From Thermoanaerobaculia bacterium (GTDB lineage: Bacteria > Acidobacteriota > Thermoanaerobaculia > Gp7-AA8): a DNA stretch of 6,053 bases. The notes beneath the pieces are model-generated. The model was not told the origin of the DNA. It saw nothing but the letters and a program-made list of their open reading frames with translations, and ran no database searches. The stretch is taken from assembly GCA_017883215.1 (NCBI GenBank), contig JADGOA010000228.1, positions 1 to 6,053 on the forward strand, written 5' to 3'. Shown here in pieces: positions 4,380 through 6,053 of the stretch. The translations under genes were made by a program, and so were the position numbers. Position 1 is the first letter of the stretch; each line of letters begins with the position of its first letter.

Positions 4380-5741
4380 ATGGAGCCGCTTCGTTTTCAT
4401 CTCTTCGCGTGTGAGCAGCAGAAGCCCGAGGGTGTTCCGGGATGCGCGGCACGCGGCGCGGCGAGGACACTCGACGCGCTGCGGAAAGAGATCGCCGCGC
4501 GCGGGCTGACCGACGAGGTGCAGATCACCTCGTGCGGATCAATCGGGCTGTGCGAACGCGGCCCGAATCTGATCGTCTACCCGGACGGCGTGTGGTACTC
4601 CGGAGTGCAGCCGGAGGACGCCGCCGAGATCGTCGAGAGCCATCTTCAGCACGGGCGCCCGGTGGCGCGGCTGGTCAACAACGATGCCGGCGCTCTCGCT
4701 GCGGAAGTTCGCTTGAACCGCGACAAGTACCTGGCCGGCTTGCGAGCGCGCGATGCCGCCGGTGCGATGCCGGACGACGTGATGCAGATGATTCGTGGCT
4801 ATCAGGACAGTCGCGTGGTCCTGACGGCCATCGAGCTCGACGTCTTCACCGCGGTCGGCGATCGGACGACCGCAGCGGAAGTGGCGCAAACGATCGGTGC
4901 AGATCGCCGCGGCACCGAGATGCTCCTCAACGCTCTGGTGGCGCTGGGGCTGCTCACGAAAGACGGCGGCGCCTTCGCCGTCACTCCCGTGTCGAGGCGC
5001 TTCTTCACAGCCGGCGGACAAAACGACGCGCGCGCGGCCACCATGCACACGGTCGGTCAGTGGGAGCGGTGGTCGAAGTTGACGGATGCCGTGCGCGCCG
5101 GAGGCGACATCGCCGGCGCGGAGATTCCGCATCGCGGCAGCGACTGGCTGCAGTCGTTCATCGCCGCCATGCATCGGAATGCGTCCGAGAGAGCGGCGGC
5201 CGTCGTGCACGCGGCCGGCGCATCCGGCGTGTCGCGCATGCTCGACGTCGGCGGCGGCTCGGGCGCCTACTCCATCGCGTTCGCCCAGGCCAACCCGCAG
5301 CTGCACGCGGAAGTGTTCGATCTGGAGAACGTTCTGCCGATGACGCGAGGCTACATCGCCGCGGCCGGGATCGAGTCGCGCGTCGCGACGCGCCCGGGCG
5401 ACCTGCGGTCGGACGTTTTCGGCAGCGGCTACGATCTCGTGTTCGTCTCGGCGGTCTGCCACATGCTGAGTCCCGCAGAGAATCGCGATCTCCTCGCGCG
5501 CTGCTTCGCCGCTCTGGCGCCGTCCGGGCGCATCGTCATCAACGACTTCATCCTCAACGCCGAAAAGACGGCGCCAAAGGCGGGCGCTCTCTTCTCGTTG
5601 AACATGCTGGTCGGGACACGCCAGGGCGCCAGTTACTCCGAGGACGAATACCGCGGGTGGCTCGCAGAGGCCGGATTCGAAAAGATCGAGCGGATAAGGC
5701 TCGCCGGTCCGACGAACCTGATGACCGGCACCCGGCGGTGA
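4380..5741 (+). CDS. [2Fe-2S] ferredoxin-domain / SAM O-methyltransferase fusion
   Basis: The product has 453 residues. Residues 4-99 form a thioredoxin-like [2Fe-2S] ferredoxin domain: C11 and C22 in FACEQQKPEGVPGCAARG, then TSCGSIGLCERGP with C52 and C58, then NLIVYPDGVWYSGVQPEDA, the family's signature. After a linker (100-130), residues 134-215 resemble the dimerisation winged helix of family-2 O-methyltransferases. Residues 255-445 form a class-I Rossmann methyltransferase with SAM motif LDVGGGSG (288-295), acidic residue D314, GD at 340-341 and H361 at the position of the usual catalytic histidine. The methyltransferase part (about 330 residues) is full length by itself, so this is a true fusion. 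The frame is continuous with no break. Substrate and electron partner are unknown. A strong Shine-Dalgarno (4370-4376) and upstream gene-free DNA suggest a separate transcript. Confidence 0.88.
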   Translation: MEPLRFHLFACEQQKPEGVPGCAARGAARTLDALRKEIAARGLTDEVQITSCGSIGLCERGPNLIVYPDGVWYSGVQPEDAAEIVESHLQHGRPVARLVNNDAGALAAEVRLNRDKYLAGLRARDAAGAMPDDVMQMIRGYQDSRVVLTAIELDVFTAVGDRTTAAEVAQTIGADRRGTEMLLNALVALGLLTKDGGAFAVTPVSRRFFTAGGQNDARAATMHTVGQWERWSKLTDAVRAGGDIAGAEIPHRGSDWLQSFIAAMHRNASERAAAVVHAAGASGVSRMLDVGGGSGAYSIAFAQANPQLHAEVFDLENVLPMTRGYIAAAGIESRVATRPGDLRSDVFGSGYDLVFVSAVCHMLSPAENRDLLARCFAALAPSGRIVINDFILNAEKTAPKAGALFSLNMLVGTRQGASYSEDEYRGWLAEAGFEKIERIRLAGPTNLMTGTRR

Positions 5742-5914
5742 GGCGGTCGCGGCGCGTGCCGCGTGGATGTGCGACAGGGATCAGGTCGTCGGCACGGTCG
5801 GAACCGAGGTCGAACCGAGAAGGTACGGCGGCAGCCGAACCGACGCGCGTCCGCAGTTCCGGTGGGCGGAGGGCCGACGAGAGTTGCAGACGCGCTGCTG
5901 CGCGTCCCTACAGG
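5742..5914. repeat. Gene-free repeat mosaic after the methyltransferase
   Basis: I see no gene here. Contents in order: a tandem pair GTCGGAACCGAG (5797-5808) and GTCGAACCGAG (5809-5819), a GC-rich tract, and a perfect hairpin GACGCGC-TGCT-GCGCGTC (5889-5906) followed by CCTACAGG. The hairpin's right half matches the copy near 2457. No T tract follows it, so any terminator function for the methyltransferase gene is uncertain. Confidence 0.5.
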
Positions 5915-5975
5915 TTCATTTCCGCTCCATCGGCGCCTGCGCCGTTCACCGGCCTCTAATGACACGCGCCAAGCC

Positions 5976-6053
5976 TGTCATCCCGAGCTGCCGAAGCCGC
6001 GGAGCGGCGAAGGACAGCGAGGGATCCCCCGCACTCCCGGGGTGGCGGGGGAT
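5976..6053. repeat. Dispersed TGTCATCC...GGATCCC intergenic repeat
   Basis: TGTCATCCCGAGC (5976-5988), an inner hairpin GCCGC-GGA-GCGGC (5996-6008), then GAAGGACAGCGAGGGATCCC match a type of intergenic repeat ('tgtcatcc...gaaggatc') common in Acidobacteria and some other phyla. It runs into a 9-bp inverted repeat ATCCCCCGC (6024-6032) and GCGGGGGAT (6045-6053) at the window edge, so its right boundary may lie outside. Confidence 0.6.

Noticed and set aside
4539..5462. 307-aa minus-strand open frame
   Set aside because: Antisense shadow of the methyltransferase gene, low-complexity RDG-rich sequence with no family features.
4442..5959. 505-aa plus-strand open frame overlapping the fusion gene
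   Set aside because: The protein is dominated by Arg and Ala with no motif, out of frame with the clear ferredoxin and methyltransferase motifs.

Overview
The window is high-GC (roughly 60-65 % by eye) and carries well-spaced, mostly plus-strand genes with long repeat-rich intergenic DNA. Several intergenic sequences look like dispersed repeats that I associate with Acidobacteriota-type soil genomes: GGACA/TGTCC palindromes, GACGCGC-TGCT-GCGCGTC hairpins, and a TGTCATCC...GGATCCC element at the right end. The lineage is an inference; no rRNA or other phylogenetic marker is present.

Layout. Positions 1-434 hold no convincing gene. They contain the 3' half of a tRNA on the minus strand (anticodon loop to CCA, best read as Val-GAC) followed by its intrinsic terminator. 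The 5' half of the tRNA is missing, which is the usual footprint of integration or recombination at a tRNA gene. At 435-557 is a clear c-di-AMP riboswitch (ydaO/yuaA class), followed at 581-612 by an intrinsic terminator that looks like its expression platform. After a 330-bp stretch of heptanucleotide repeats, the first gene (944-2209) encodes an exported protein with a carboxypeptidase-regulatory-like beta domain and about eight TPR repeats. It is the most likely riboswitch-controlled gene.

Positions 2275-2429 form a nested palindromic repeat element. An XRE-type regulator (2573-2971) follows, with two identical-arm operator-like inverted repeats 30 bp apart just upstream. Next come a small BamE/SmpA-like lipoprotein (3138-3512) and a two-gene envelope unit: a GlsB/YeaQ/YmgE membrane protein (3638-3907) overlapping a 72-aa two-helix membrane protein (3904-4122). 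Directly behind that unit is a C-terminal scrap of a DUF3011-like protein (4122-4196).

The last gene (4380-5741) fuses an N-terminal thioredoxin-like [2Fe-2S] ferredoxin domain to a complete class-I SAM-dependent O-methyltransferase. Positions 5742-6053 are gene-free and made of repeats.

The theme of the left two thirds is the cell envelope and its stress: a c-di-AMP switch, an exported TPR protein, a lipoprotein and small membrane proteins. The most unusual items are the riboswitch in front of a TPR protein, the ferredoxin-methyltransferase fusion, the operator array at the XRE gene and the tRNA remnant.
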